A stretch of 64,000 bases of DNA, from positions 393,818 to 457,817 of the forward strand of contig CAUYUJ010012169.1 of the NCBI GenBank assembly GCA_963575745.1, written 5' to 3'. Position 1 is the first letter of the stretch; each line of letters begins with the position of its first letter. Below are positions 52,487 to 60,908 of this stretch, one piece after another. Made by a program: the position numbers and the translations under genes. Source of the stretch: Prorocentrum cordatum. Lineage: Eukaryota > Sar > Dinophyceae > Prorocentrales > Prorocentraceae. The notes beneath the pieces were generated by a model. That model made no database searches and was not told the origin of the DNA. It saw only the letters and a program-made list of their open reading frames with translations.

Positions 52487-55330
52487 ATGTCCACTCCTGC
52501 GAATCACAAGAAGCCAGCATCGAAACCATTATGCTTCGATTTTGCCAAGCGCAACACATGTACCAGAGGTGATAAGTGTAACTTCCCACACGTCGCACAA
52601 TGCAAAGATTTCGCACAGAACAAGTGCACAAAAGGCGACAAATGCAAATACGCTCATCTTGCACCTGGTGCAAAGACTCCTGAACGAAGCCCGAGTCGAC
52701 CACGGACTTCCGGCCAGGACAGCCGTGGCCGATCCCCATCCCGCGGATCAGGAAGCCAACGGTCTTCACAACGCGGGGGGTTTCGCTACGCAAGCGATTC
52801 ACGACAGGGACGTGACAACCGACGCCAATACGACCGATCCCGTTCGACATCCAGGAGGCCCCAAGACTCTCGCAGCCAATCGAGAAGTCGTTACGACAGA
52901 TCTTCGAGATCTACCTCCCGAGGACGAGACAATCGTGGCGGCGGACGCGGCAGTCCACGCGGCCGTGATAGATCATATGGCAGTGACAAAGGACGTGGCA
53001 AGCGGTATCCGAGCCGCGGATCGCCCCGTGGTTCACCCAACACCAGAGCACGTTCTCCTGCCAACTTTAGACGTTCACACCGTTCAGACCGCAGTTACGT
53101 CATCCGTGACAAGACCCTCATGGCCAACACTAAGGCCACAGCGACAGCTACCAAGACACGTCGTCGGATACGCTTCGACGTACGCAACGTGGACTACTAC
53201 TTCCATACCATATCTGGCAGAGCCAGACTGGACAGATGGAAAGAGCTGCCGAATGAGGGTGACATCGTCAAAGTACCAGATCCATTACCACAAAAATGGT
53301 GGGATGATAGTGCAGAAGCCTTACGAGAATGTCAAAAAGAGGCACACTTATGGTACGACGAACTGTACGACTACCGACACAACAAAGAGTCGGTGGCCAC
53401 ACCAACTGCGATCCGAAAGCATGACGACACTGTCAAGCAGTCATCAAAGACTGCCCAGACGACAACAACGACAAAGCCAGTCGACCCTTCACGTTCGACC
53501 GCAGCATTGACAAGGTCTTGGGTTCTTGACAGTGGTTCTGCCCATCATATTCAGGGAAAACATGAACTTACGCAGACCGAGTCGGATCGCATATCTATTC
53601 GCGAAGAGCATATTCTGGAAACTGCAAATGGTGATCGTACCGTCAACGAGCACTACGACATACGGCTGCCCGAAGTTGGACTGCATAGTTCAGCCCTTGC
53701 TTTACCAGACTGCCCATCATTACTATCAGTTGGAAAACTGATCGAGGTTGATGGCTTTCGACAGCTTTGGGATCCTGAGCTGGGCTACATGCTTCAGGAT
53801 CCGGGGGGCCAATGGTATCATATTCCAGTCAACAATCGAGTGCCAGAGTTACGACTCGACGACTTAACACGGATACCACCCCCACGTTTATGCACTTCGT
53901 CAGCGCCCCGCCGTCGTCAGCGAAAGCGTTCATCCGCCCGCTGTAACGACACTTGTTGGTGCTGCAAAACTACAGAGCAACCAACCACTGCAGACGAGCT
54001 ACGACCCCACATAGGGACCTGCCCCAAGAGACCACATGTCGGAGAGGGAGGAGGAGCACGGACCATCACGGTCGAAGAACCTCCCGACACAAGAACAGAC
54101 GAGCCCAACGTGGACACAACCACCGACTCGCCTACGTCTCAGACGCAGCGTTCTCCTCCACAATGCGGGGGGGTAGATATAGCTCAAGCAGACAACGACA
54201 TACCGACAGAAACACCGACACGAACGCATCCAGACAACGATCGAGTTCTACCCAACAGACAAAAGAAACCGATCGACCCGATGCATTACATGACTCACAG
54301 CCCAAAACATCCTGACTGTGAGATCTGTTCTCGTACGATGGCACATAATGCCCCGTGTAGACGACAGCGCAAACCACATCCACCGGCAGACCCCACCGAA
54401 GAGGATAACGCCTACGAGGCTTTTGTCCCGAAGAAGTTCGGCGAGGCTCTAACTGCCGACCATATCGTACTGACCAAAGACGATGCCGCGGACAAACATG
54501 GCGACAAATATGCACTCGTTGTCCTTGACAGATATACTGGCATCTTCATGGCCTACCCAGCGCTACACAAAGACGCAGCTACTACACAGGCATCCTTTCA
54601 ACAGTTCATTGCCGCGAACGATGAGGTGAAGCATATCTACACAGACAACTCTGGAGAGCTTCAGAAAGCTTGCCGCCAACTGGGATGGAGACACGACACG
54701 AGTACGCCACATCGTCCACAGACAAATGGATTGATTGAGCGCGTTGTCAAAATAGTCATTCTTGGTACCAGAGCTGTGTTACATATGTCTGGTCTGGGAC
54801 ACGAATTGTGGAAAGAGGCCATGCAAGCCTTTTGCTGTGGACACAACTTTGTGCATACATCCACGGGCGTCGCTGCCCTCAACGAGGAGCATGCAGAAAA
54901 GACAGCTCATGAAATAAGATTTGGTGAAAGCTTCCCTGGGCACTGCATACCATTCGGTGCTCGGATATTTTGGAAATGCCTCAACCCCGAGATTAACGAC
55001 GAGACTGCAAAGTTTAAAGAAAATACTCGGGAAGGGTTATTCATGGGATACCACTTACACTCTGGTGGACGATGGTCAGGTGACTACCTTGTTTTGGACA
55101 CGGCTACATACGCCAAGAATCCCGATGGTGATCTGTGTCATGTGCACAGAGTCAAAGACATCATCATCCCTGATGGCAAGTTCACCTACCCCGTGAAAGA
55201 TGGCACTCTACGACATCATAACCCTGAGGCACACGACGAGGTGAAGGCATCTACTTCTCGACCCTTGGGCGACAAGACAATGCCTGATCCTCCACTTTCT
55301 TACCTAAAGAATGGGATGATCCGTCTGTGA
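52487..55330 (+). CDS. Copia-type gag(NC)-protease-integrase polyprotein, N-terminus possibly in the gap
   Basis: 947 codons from the first ATG; the frame is already open at 52457, so the true start may lie in the gap and a capsid part may be missing. Two CCCH zinc fingers (C16-x8-C25-x5-C31-x3-H35 and C39-x7-C47-x5-C53-x3-H57) take the place of the usual CCHC knuckle. A Ser/Arg/Gly-rich basic region follows (about 65-215). The aspartic protease signature WVLDSGSAHHI has its Asp at 348. Integrase shows a His/Cys zinc module (H600, H604 or H608 with C611-x2-C614) and the catalytic triad D658 (LTADH), D720 (YTDNSGE) and E751 (NGLIERV). The D720-E751 spacing is 30 residues rather than the usual 35. 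The segment between protease and integrase (about 445-590) is low-complexity, Thr/Pro/Arg-rich. The frame ends at a TGA overlapping the next ATG (TGATG). Confidence 0.88.
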   Translation: MSTPANHKKPASKPLCFDFAKRNTCTRGDKCNFPHVAQCKDFAQNKCTKGDKCKYAHLAPGAKTPERSPSRPRTSGQDSRGRSPSRGSGSQRSSQRGGFRYASDSRQGRDNRRQYDRSRSTSRRPQDSRSQSRSRYDRSSRSTSRGRDNRGGGRGSPRGRDRSYGSDKGRGKRYPSRGSPRGSPNTRARSPANFRRSHRSDRSYVIRDKTLMANTKATATATKTRRRIRFDVRNVDYYFHTISGRARLDRWKELPNEGDIVKVPDPLPQKWWDDSAEALRECQKEAHLWYDELYDYRHNKESVATPTAIRKHDDTVKQSSKTAQTTTTTKPVDPSRSTAALTRSWVLDSGSAHHIQGKHELTQTESDRISIREEHILETANGDRTVNEHYDIRLPEVGLHSSALALPDCPSLLSVGKLIEVDGFRQLWDPELGYMLQDPGGQWYHIPVNNRVPELRLDDLTRIPPPRLCTSSAPRRRQRKRSSARCNDTCWCCKTTEQPTTADELRPHIGTCPKRPHVGEGGGARTITVEEPPDTRTDEPNVDTTTDSPTSQTQRSPPQCGGVDIAQADNDIPTETPTRTHPDNDRVLPNRQKKPIDPMHYMTHSPKHPDCEICSRTMAHNAPCRRQRKPHPPADPTEEDNAYEAFVPKKFGEALTADHIVLTKDDAADKHGDKYALVVLDRYTGIFMAYPALHKDAATTQASFQQFIAANDEVKHIYTDNSGELQKACRQLGWRHDTSTPHRPQTNGLIERVVKIVILGTRAVLHMSGLGHELWKEAMQAFCCGHNFVHTSTGVAALNEEHAEKTAHEIRFGESFPGHCIPFGARIFWKCLNPEINDETAKFKENTREGLFMGYHLHSGGRWSGDYLVLDTATYAKNPDGDLCHVHRVKDIIIPDGKFTYPVKDGTLRHHNPEAHDEVKASTSRPLGDKTMPDPPLSYLKNGMIRL

Positions 55331-56382
55331 TGACAACGGAAGATAACGCTATTGATATCCAGACATCGGCTTCTGAAGTTGCTGCACCAGCGCCGGAGCC
55401 AGACTACTGGGAACAGCGTGGATATCGCGTCATCAGACACATTCGTATCCCAAGAAAGAAGCTATTCATCCCAACGGACGACGTCATGAATATACCAGTA
55501 CCTGTTGACCAACTCGACGTGACACGAGATTTCAAAACGACTTCTACTTTCGAAGGCGAAAGTAACTTCCGAGATGTTTGGGATGGTGTTAGCGCCAACG
55601 ACCACAGGGAGCTGAGCGAGCCATGGACAGGCACGATACAGTTCTATGAGCTTCCAAAAATGACGCCAGACGGCAAAATGGTGGTTCGTGGACGCGAGAC
55701 ACGTGTGCAGACTACTACACGTCCTGATCACGTTCTTCCCGAGCATTGGAAAACACTTTCCCGTGGACAGCAAAAGAAAGAGATCGATTACGCCAACGAC
55801 GTTAAACGAGCCCGTGAGATTCGCGATCGTGCTGCATTGAGAGTGTGGACAAGACAGGATAAACAGGTCAACAATTTCCGTACTACTACATCAGGCGGAC
55901 CCACATGGAATACTGTGGAACGACGGATTACATACGACACTGACAATGGCGACGTCATCCGCGACGAGAATGTCAAAGGCGTGACAAACAAAGAAATACT
56001 GTATGCCAAATTACCCGGTGGGCCACGTGACATTACCACGGTACTATACTACCGTCAACTACCACAACAGCACGATGGAGAAGAACGTGCTTTGGTATTT
56101 GTGGATAATGAAGGAACCGACTTTGGGACTTTGAACCCGCTCATACGCAAGTTCACCCAGTCGGTAGCAATACCAACCATGCCACGTGAGACCTACTACA
56201 TGCCGGCACACAGAGATAAAATACCAGATTCGACATGGTCACGCCCAGCATTAGTTACCAGAAACCTGAGTAAGAAAGAAGTTGCCGCAGAACCACGTGC
56301 ACAAGAAGCCCTACGAAAAGAATACGAGAGATTGGAAAAGAAACAAACACGGATGTTGGAGACTGTTGCAGAAAAAAGCTGA
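55330..56382 (+). CDS. Copia pol: integrase C-terminal/linker region leading into reverse transcriptase
   Basis: 350 codons in the -1 frame relative to the preceding ORF. The upstream sequence in this frame (PKEWDDPSV from 55303) reads better than the end of the previous frame, so a one-base loss near 55303 is more likely than a genuine new start at the ATG of 55330. Coupled restart at TGATG is the alternative. The product contains PDYWEQRGYRVIRHIRIPRK, a segment HWKTLSRGQQKKEIDYANDV, and basic helices up to YERLEKKQTRMLETVAEK. It has no catalytic motif. It corresponds to the region between integrase and reverse transcriptase in copia polyproteins. It ends at a TGA just after an A6 run (56372-56377). 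Confidence 0.7.
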   Translation: MTTEDNAIDIQTSASEVAAPAPEPDYWEQRGYRVIRHIRIPRKKLFIPTDDVMNIPVPVDQLDVTRDFKTTSTFEGESNFRDVWDGVSANDHRELSEPWTGTIQFYELPKMTPDGKMVVRGRETRVQTTTRPDHVLPEHWKTLSRGQQKKEIDYANDVKRAREIRDRAALRVWTRQDKQVNNFRTTTSGGPTWNTVERRITYDTDNGDVIRDENVKGVTNKEILYAKLPGGPRDITTVLYYRQLPQQHDGEERALVFVDNEGTDFGTLNPLIRKFTQSVAIPTMPRETYYMPAHRDKIPDSTWSRPALVTRNLSKKEVAAEPRAQEALRKEYERLEKKQTRMLETVAEKS

Positions 56383-57634
56383 TATTGAGTCACAAGCTAT
56401 CCGCAATGGAACAAAGGTGCATTTCTTCAATATCTTGGAGTTATCTTCAGTCAAACATGAGGAACTTCCTCCTGATCTACGTAAATTCAAGGGCAGAGTG
56501 GTGGTTCAGGGCAACACAGGCAAAGATGAAACTGGTTTGGCCGCCATATTCGCCGACGCCGCTTCCAGTGCTTCGCATATAGAGGCTTCCAAACTTTGCG
56601 ATGCTACTGCGTTATTGCCGCAATGCGCGGGAGAGCAAAGTGACGCACCTGGAGCCTATACGCAGGCATTACTATACGGCGACGGACGAATTGATCCAGT
56701 TGATACTTGGATTACTATACCTAAATGGCGACAACCGACATCATGGTCAAAATACAAGAACCCAGTGTGCCGATTGCGACTGGCACTATACGGACACCCT
56801 CTCGCAGGTGTCTTTTGGGAACGAAAATGCCGTACATGCTTGGAAAGCGTCGGTTTCGAGCTTATTTCAGGATGGGAATGCGTATGGAGACACAACAAAC
56901 TGGGACTGATACTTTCAGTATATGTGGACGATTTTAAATTGGCCGGCCCAGCTCATAATCTACAGACTGGCTGGGATTATATTCGCAAAAGCGGTATCGA
57001 TTTGGATCCGCCTACTCCATACTCACAATATTTGGGTTGTGGACAACAAGCATATGATGTACCGCAGAGCATCTTCGACAAAAGAATGTCCACAATACGC
57101 CCTATGCTACCTGCACACAATGAGAAAGATTACAATACGGCCAAACACGTTCGTGGCATTCGACATGACATGCTTGGTTTTACAGATCAGTGCATTGAGC
57201 GGTACCTGGAATGCGCCTCCAAGCGCGCCCAGGGAACAGGGTCACGTCGGAAACGATCCGACTCGCCGAGGGCTTCGCGATCCAAATCGCCATCCTCCTC
57301 CGGGTCGGTCGCCAGACCTACTAGTGTGCTCAACGCACGGACAAGATCATCCAGCCCAGCAAAATCGATCGACACAACTTCTACCAATACCATACCCGCC
57401 ACATACCATGATCTACCCGACGCAGAGACCCCTGGCATCGAGGACACCGCCTTCACTGAGTCCGACTATTCAGACGAGGGCGTTCTCGGCCAGGACGCGG
57501 CAAGTGTACTAATGAAGATCCTGTACTTGGCACGTTGCTGTCGTTTCGATCTTCTACATCCGGCATGTATGTTGGCCAGAGAAATTACCAAATGGAATAC
57601 TACATGTGACAAACGTCTACATCGGTTGATATGA
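56378..57634 (+). CDS. Copia reverse transcriptase
   Basis: Coding resumes one base later in the frame after the A6 run. KFKGRVVVQGN (about 56487-56519) is the usual copia RT opening. SDAPGAYTQALL holds the motif A Asp (codon 56642). CRLRLALYGHPLAGVFWE (about 56769-56822) is motif B. ILSVYVDDFKLAGP contains the YVDD box (56931-56942). The active-site residues are all present. After QYLGCG and HDMLGFTDQCIERY there is an unusual ~105-residue Ser/Arg/Pro/Thr-rich insertion (about 57220-57500) before the connection helices (LYLARCCRFDLLHPACMLAR, matching the copia R.DL......LAR pattern). Translation is cut by TGA at 57632-57634, within the RL.(R/C)YI.T segment that links to RNase H. The same frame is open on both sides, so this looks like a point mutation. 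Confidence 0.85.
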   Translation, partial: ADIESQAIRNGTKVHFFNILELSSVKHEELPPDLRKFKGRVVVQGNTGKDETGLAAIFADAASSASHIEASKLCDATALLPQCAGEQSDAPGAYTQALLYGDGRIDPVDTWITIPKWRQPTSWSKYKNPVCRLRLALYGHPLAGVFWERKCRTCLESVGFELISGWECVWRHNKLGLILSVYVDDFKLAGPAHNLQTGWDYIRKSGIDLDPPTPYSQYLGCGQQAYDVPQSIFDKRMSTIRPMLPAHNEKDYNTAKHVRGIRHDMLGFTDQCIERYLECASKRAQGTGSRRKRSDSPRASRSKSPSSSGSVARPTSVLNARTRSSSPAKSIDTTSTNTIPATYHDLPDAETPGIEDTAFTESDYSDEGVLGQDAASVLMKILYLARCCRFDLLHPACMLAREITKWNTTCDKRLHRLI

Positions 57635-58630
57635 TACATCAAAACGACGCGTACACATTGCTTACATGGATGGATAGGCGATCCGTCAGACAAGTTATCC
57701 ATCATGCTCTTCACTGACGCCTCGTTCGCTGATTACATTACATCATCCAAATCCACTACCGGTGTTTTTGCTGCGCTTGTTGGACCCAATACGTTCTTTC
57801 CAGTCAGCGCTGTATGTAAGAAACAAACGGTTGTTTCACATTCATCTACTGAATCGGAGATCGTTGCTCTCGATTCCGCACTACGACTGGAAGGGTTACC
57901 ACTACTATCATTCTGGGAAGCCGTGGTGGGAGTTGCCAAAACATGCAAAGAGAAGAATACATGCCTGAGTTGCCATCGACACGTTGACCCGGCGATGTGT
58001 CCTACATTGGCAGCCAAAAAGAAGCGTAAACCATCGCCTCGCAAGGCACCCCCTACTCGGGGATCTTCTCCTGGCCGTAGGCAACTACCGCTAAATACGG
58101 ATTTGCCTACGACTCCAAAGAGACGTACAATATCCCATGAAGGTACCGTACTACACGTGGATCCAGAGCCAGCTCCAGAGATCAGTGCACCGAAAGTACG
58201 ACTTATCGTCCTGGAGGATAACCAGGCCGTTATCAAAATTGTCCAAAAGGGACGTACACCAGCACTTCGTCATCTTCATCGTACTCATCGTATCAATCTG
58301 GATTGGATATGCGAAACATGCCAAATTGAACATATCGAGCTTAAATATGTAGGAACAAAAGAGCAGATCGCAGATATGATGACCAAACATTTCGAGACCA
58401 AGAAAGCAGACCTTTGGAAGGACCTCTTGGAACACTCGCTTATTTTTCCTGTTACTCCGATACAATGTCCGCCGATACGAGGGCCTCGGAGGCCCGACGG
58501 TTTACCTCATGAAGCGGAACCTCCTAAATTGAATGGATGCCCAGAAATATGCAAGTTATTGCTGACGGAAAAAAGAAAGATGGGGCGAGGTAGGATCAGA
58601 ATGCGGATTTCAGTGTGTTGGGCAAGCTAA
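57635..58630 (+). CDS. Copia RNase H
   Basis: In frame with the RT beyond its stop; the first ATG is at 57704. MLFTDASFADY carries the first catalytic Asp (57717), with SKSTTGVFAALVG, KKQTVVSHSSTESEIVALDS (catalytic Glu), LEDNQAVIKIV (Asp) and GTKEQIADMMTKHF, all typical of copia RNase H. An insertion of about 85 residues separates the Glu and the second Asp segments. It has a Cys cluster (CLSCHRHVDPAMC) and a Lys/Arg/Pro-rich stretch (about 57945-58190). Frame 2 ends at 58630, but the coding character shifts by one base at the A6 run 58569-58574, after which frame 3 carries the continuing protein. Confidence 0.85.
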   Translation, partial: YIKTTRTHCLHGWIGDPSDKLSIMLFTDASFADYITSSKSTTGVFAALVGPNTFFPVSAVCKKQTVVSHSSTESEIVALDSALRLEGLPLLSFWEAVVGVAKTCKEKNTCLSCHRHVDPAMCPTLAAKKKRKPSPRKAPPTRGSSPGRRQLPLNTDLPTTPKRRTISHEGTVLHVDPEPAPEISAPKVRLIVLEDNQAVIKIVQKGRTPALRHLHRTHRINLDWICETCQIEHIELKYVGTKEQIADMMTKHFETKKADLWKDLLEHSLIFPVTPIQCPPIRGPRRPDGLPHEAEPPKLNGCPEICKLLLTEKRKMGRGRIRMRISVCWAS

Positions 58631-60908
58631 CCATGAGGGACTATGTGCATGCATGTACCACTATGGCGTACCAGCCGCAGATACTGCGTCGCGCACACCT
58701 CGTTCACGCGCACGTTCACCGCACGGTAGACATCCTCGCCATCCTCCCTCACCTCAACGAGATGCCGAGAGAGTTAGGACATTGATTATTCGTTCACACC
58801 GCAGCAATTTTACGACTCGAGCTACAAAGCTTACAAGCATCCTGTTTGTTGCTTGCGAGGCGAACATAAGTGAGATCGGTTCGAATCCCGACCCCTCCAT
58901 CCACGAGATGGATCAGGCACAGCCGCTCAACCTCGTCGGCTGGCCCATCGGCTACGACAAGGAGTACGACCCGAACGCCAGGGACGATGACCGCGTGGGC
59001 TTTGAGTACCACGCTCAAACTGGTCGTCCTCGTGATCCCGAAGATGGTTACATATACATACATCAACGGCGTGCCGATCGGAGCGGAGAATTTGATCTTC
59101 GAGTACCCGACGAGTCTTCTATCCGTGAACTTTCCCGCTTCGCGTCCGTCGAGGCTAAGAAATGGGCCAGCACTGAGAGTGGATCCGTCGGCGGCAACGC
59201 CAACTACGAGCACAACACGTTCACAGCTACGCCGTGGCTATCTTTCATGCGTGCTATGTGTATGATTTCCAGCCTTTTCAATCGTAATCCTTCAGTACAA
59301 GACAGTGTTCGTGGACTACATGACCATTTGAATGCGACGATCCCAGGATCAGACCGCAAATGTCCACCATCAAACTTTACTACAATGATACTGAAGACGG
59401 AGTGGATGATGATTCACAACGATTGGTCCAAAATTGGCAGTGCAGTTCTGGGACAATACACCGAGGACAGCGTTACGGATACGCAAAATTATTACAACAA
59501 TGGTCTGAGTGCACCATCCGATGTATACCAGAATGGATTGGTAACGCCATGCTATGCTCCTAAGATTGATCGTGCAATGGCCAAGCTACCTACTCGTCCA
59601 CCTGGCATCGCCAGGACATCGGATACATCTGGGCACATCGGTCATATCGTCGAGGATAACTTGGTCACCAATACGAGAGCTTTTTCCGACCTTACCCAAA
59701 CAATGAAGTTCCGCCGCAAGCTTACTACATGGTTGACTGCGCGCGGAGGCTTTGGAAGTATCGGATCAAACTCCAAGACGGTGGCAACACCATCCGACCA
59801 TCCGAATGGTTGGGTGGCGATATTGGATGACCCACAAGAAACAGAACGTACCTATCGTTGGACACCATACAACGAGGGCAACGACTTCTTCGGCGACGCT
59901 GCTGACCACATGGGTTCGATTGACCCTGGCATGACCCCTGGCAATGATGTTGACCCATTTGAGCTGGACCACGCAAAATACAGTGCTTTCTGTGGTGGTC
60001 GCTTGGTTTCTACCCTATTGTCAGACAATGGGTGGCACTCCCTCGTACAAGAGGACTTGGGACTACTATTACATCATGCATTTGGGCCATCGGGTCATGC
60101 GTACAAATGGACCAACTTGTACACTGATTCAACATGGATCATGCATCCGAAGATAGGGGCTAAGGGTGCAAAACACAAGAAGTACCCCACTTTCGGCATC
60201 GACGAGCTCAACGCTGCCCAGAAGAGAATCGACCTCGCCAAAGCATCAAATACTGCTCTTGATCCGCTATTCATGCCGTGCCTTAACCGCGCGGAATACA
60301 TGGGTGGCGCTACTCTTGAGCATTTGTCGACCATGATCCGCGACGACATCATGATGTGGGCATTCTCTTTTGGCAATTACAGGGAATGGTTCAGACAGAA
60401 TGATACGCCGATCGGTCAAGATTGCGTTCTCTTGCCTGAAGCTGGTTATGAGGGCGTACGATACGGAATGGAGGAACTACGCAAGCAACGTTTTGAGAAA
60501 GAGGAAAGCCGTATCAACGCTCTTCTCAACAATCAGTTTGAGAACACTCTCGAGCAGCGCAATATGATCTGGAAGATCCGCGAAGCCAGAGGCCTCATGT
60601 TTCAAAGCGACAACGCTTCCATCAAGAAGTGGCGCGAGTTGAACGAGACCATCTGGGAATACTGGGCCAATGATTTCCCATCATCCATAAAACAAAGACA
60701 CTATCACAGGGGACTCAATGCCATGGTAGTATGGAGTGCGAACGACATCGCATGTGCTAATCCTGGACAGAACACATCGACATGCGCCGACATCACAGTC
60801 GTGCTCCTACCAACGTACACGAGCTCCAAAAGATGGAATGTGAGGGCGGCGTCCCGACGCTCATGCCCGTGCACGTGCTCGTGGACGTATCACGTTTTGT
60901 CGATGTGA
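58575..60908 (+). CDS. C-terminal extension, part 1: Cys/His module and large unknown region
   Basis: In frame 3 from the A6 run: CGFQCVGQANHEGLCAC then MYHYG, a compact C-x3-C-x6-H-x4-C-x-C-x3-H pattern that could bind zinc, followed by a Ser/Arg/Pro/His-rich linker (about 58680-58760). The first ATG is 58653; a second at 58908 starts MDQAQPLNLVGWPIGYDKEY. About 620 residues of well-structured-looking, Trp- and Tyr-rich sequence follow (WLSFMRAMCMISSLFNRNPS, GWVAILDDPQETERTYRWTP, WTNLYTDSTWIMHPKIGAKG, WAFSFGNYREWFRQNDTPIG). A helix-rich end contains ELRKQRFEKEESRINALLNN. I know no family for it. Codon use matches the pol region. It ends in a frameshift region where the next ORF overlaps by 127 bases. 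Confidence 0.6.
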   Translation, partial: ERWGEVGSECGFQCVGQANHEGLCACMYHYGVPAADTASRTPRSRARSPHGRHPRHPPSPQRDAERVRTLIIRSHRSNFTTRATKLTSILFVACEANISEIGSNPDPSIHEMDQAQPLNLVGWPIGYDKEYDPNARDDDRVGFEYHAQTGRPRDPEDGYIYIHQRRADRSGEFDLRVPDESSIRELSRFASVEAKKWASTESGSVGGNANYEHNTFTATPWLSFMRAMCMISSLFNRNPSVQDSVRGLHDHLNATIPGSDRKCPPSNFTTMILKTEWMMIHNDWSKIGSAVLGQYTEDSVTDTQNYYNNGLSAPSDVYQNGLVTPCYAPKIDRAMAKLPTRPPGIARTSDTSGHIGHIVEDNLVTNTRAFSDLTQTMKFRRKLTTWLTARGGFGSIGSNSKTVATPSDHPNGWVAILDDPQETERTYRWTPYNEGNDFFGDAADHMGSIDPGMTPGNDVDPFELDHAKYSAFCGGRLVSTLLSDNGWHSLVQEDLGLLLHHAFGPSGHAYKWTNLYTDSTWIMHPKIGAKGAKHKKYPTFGIDELNAAQKRIDLAKASNTALDPLFMPCLNRAEYMGGATLEHLSTMIRDDIMMWAFSFGNYREWFRQNDTPIGQDCVLLPEAGYEGVRYGMEELRKQRFEKEESRINALLNNQFENTLEQRNMIWKIREARGLMFQSDNASIKKWRELNETIWEYWANDFPSSIKQRHYHRGLNAMVVWSANDIACANPGQNTSTCADITVVLLPTYTSSKRWNVRAASRRSCPCTCSWTYHVLSM

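Noticed and set aside
51519-53510. 663-codon open frame running through the N gap
   Set aside because: It stays open only because unknown codons hide stops; the part right of the gap is in the wrong frame for the copia polyprotein.
58860-58895. tRNA-like T-arm (GGTTCGAATCC) within the extension ORF
   Set aside because: The stem pairs poorly beyond two base pairs and no matching acceptor, D or anticodon arms occur upstream; the bases are part of a continuous reading frame.
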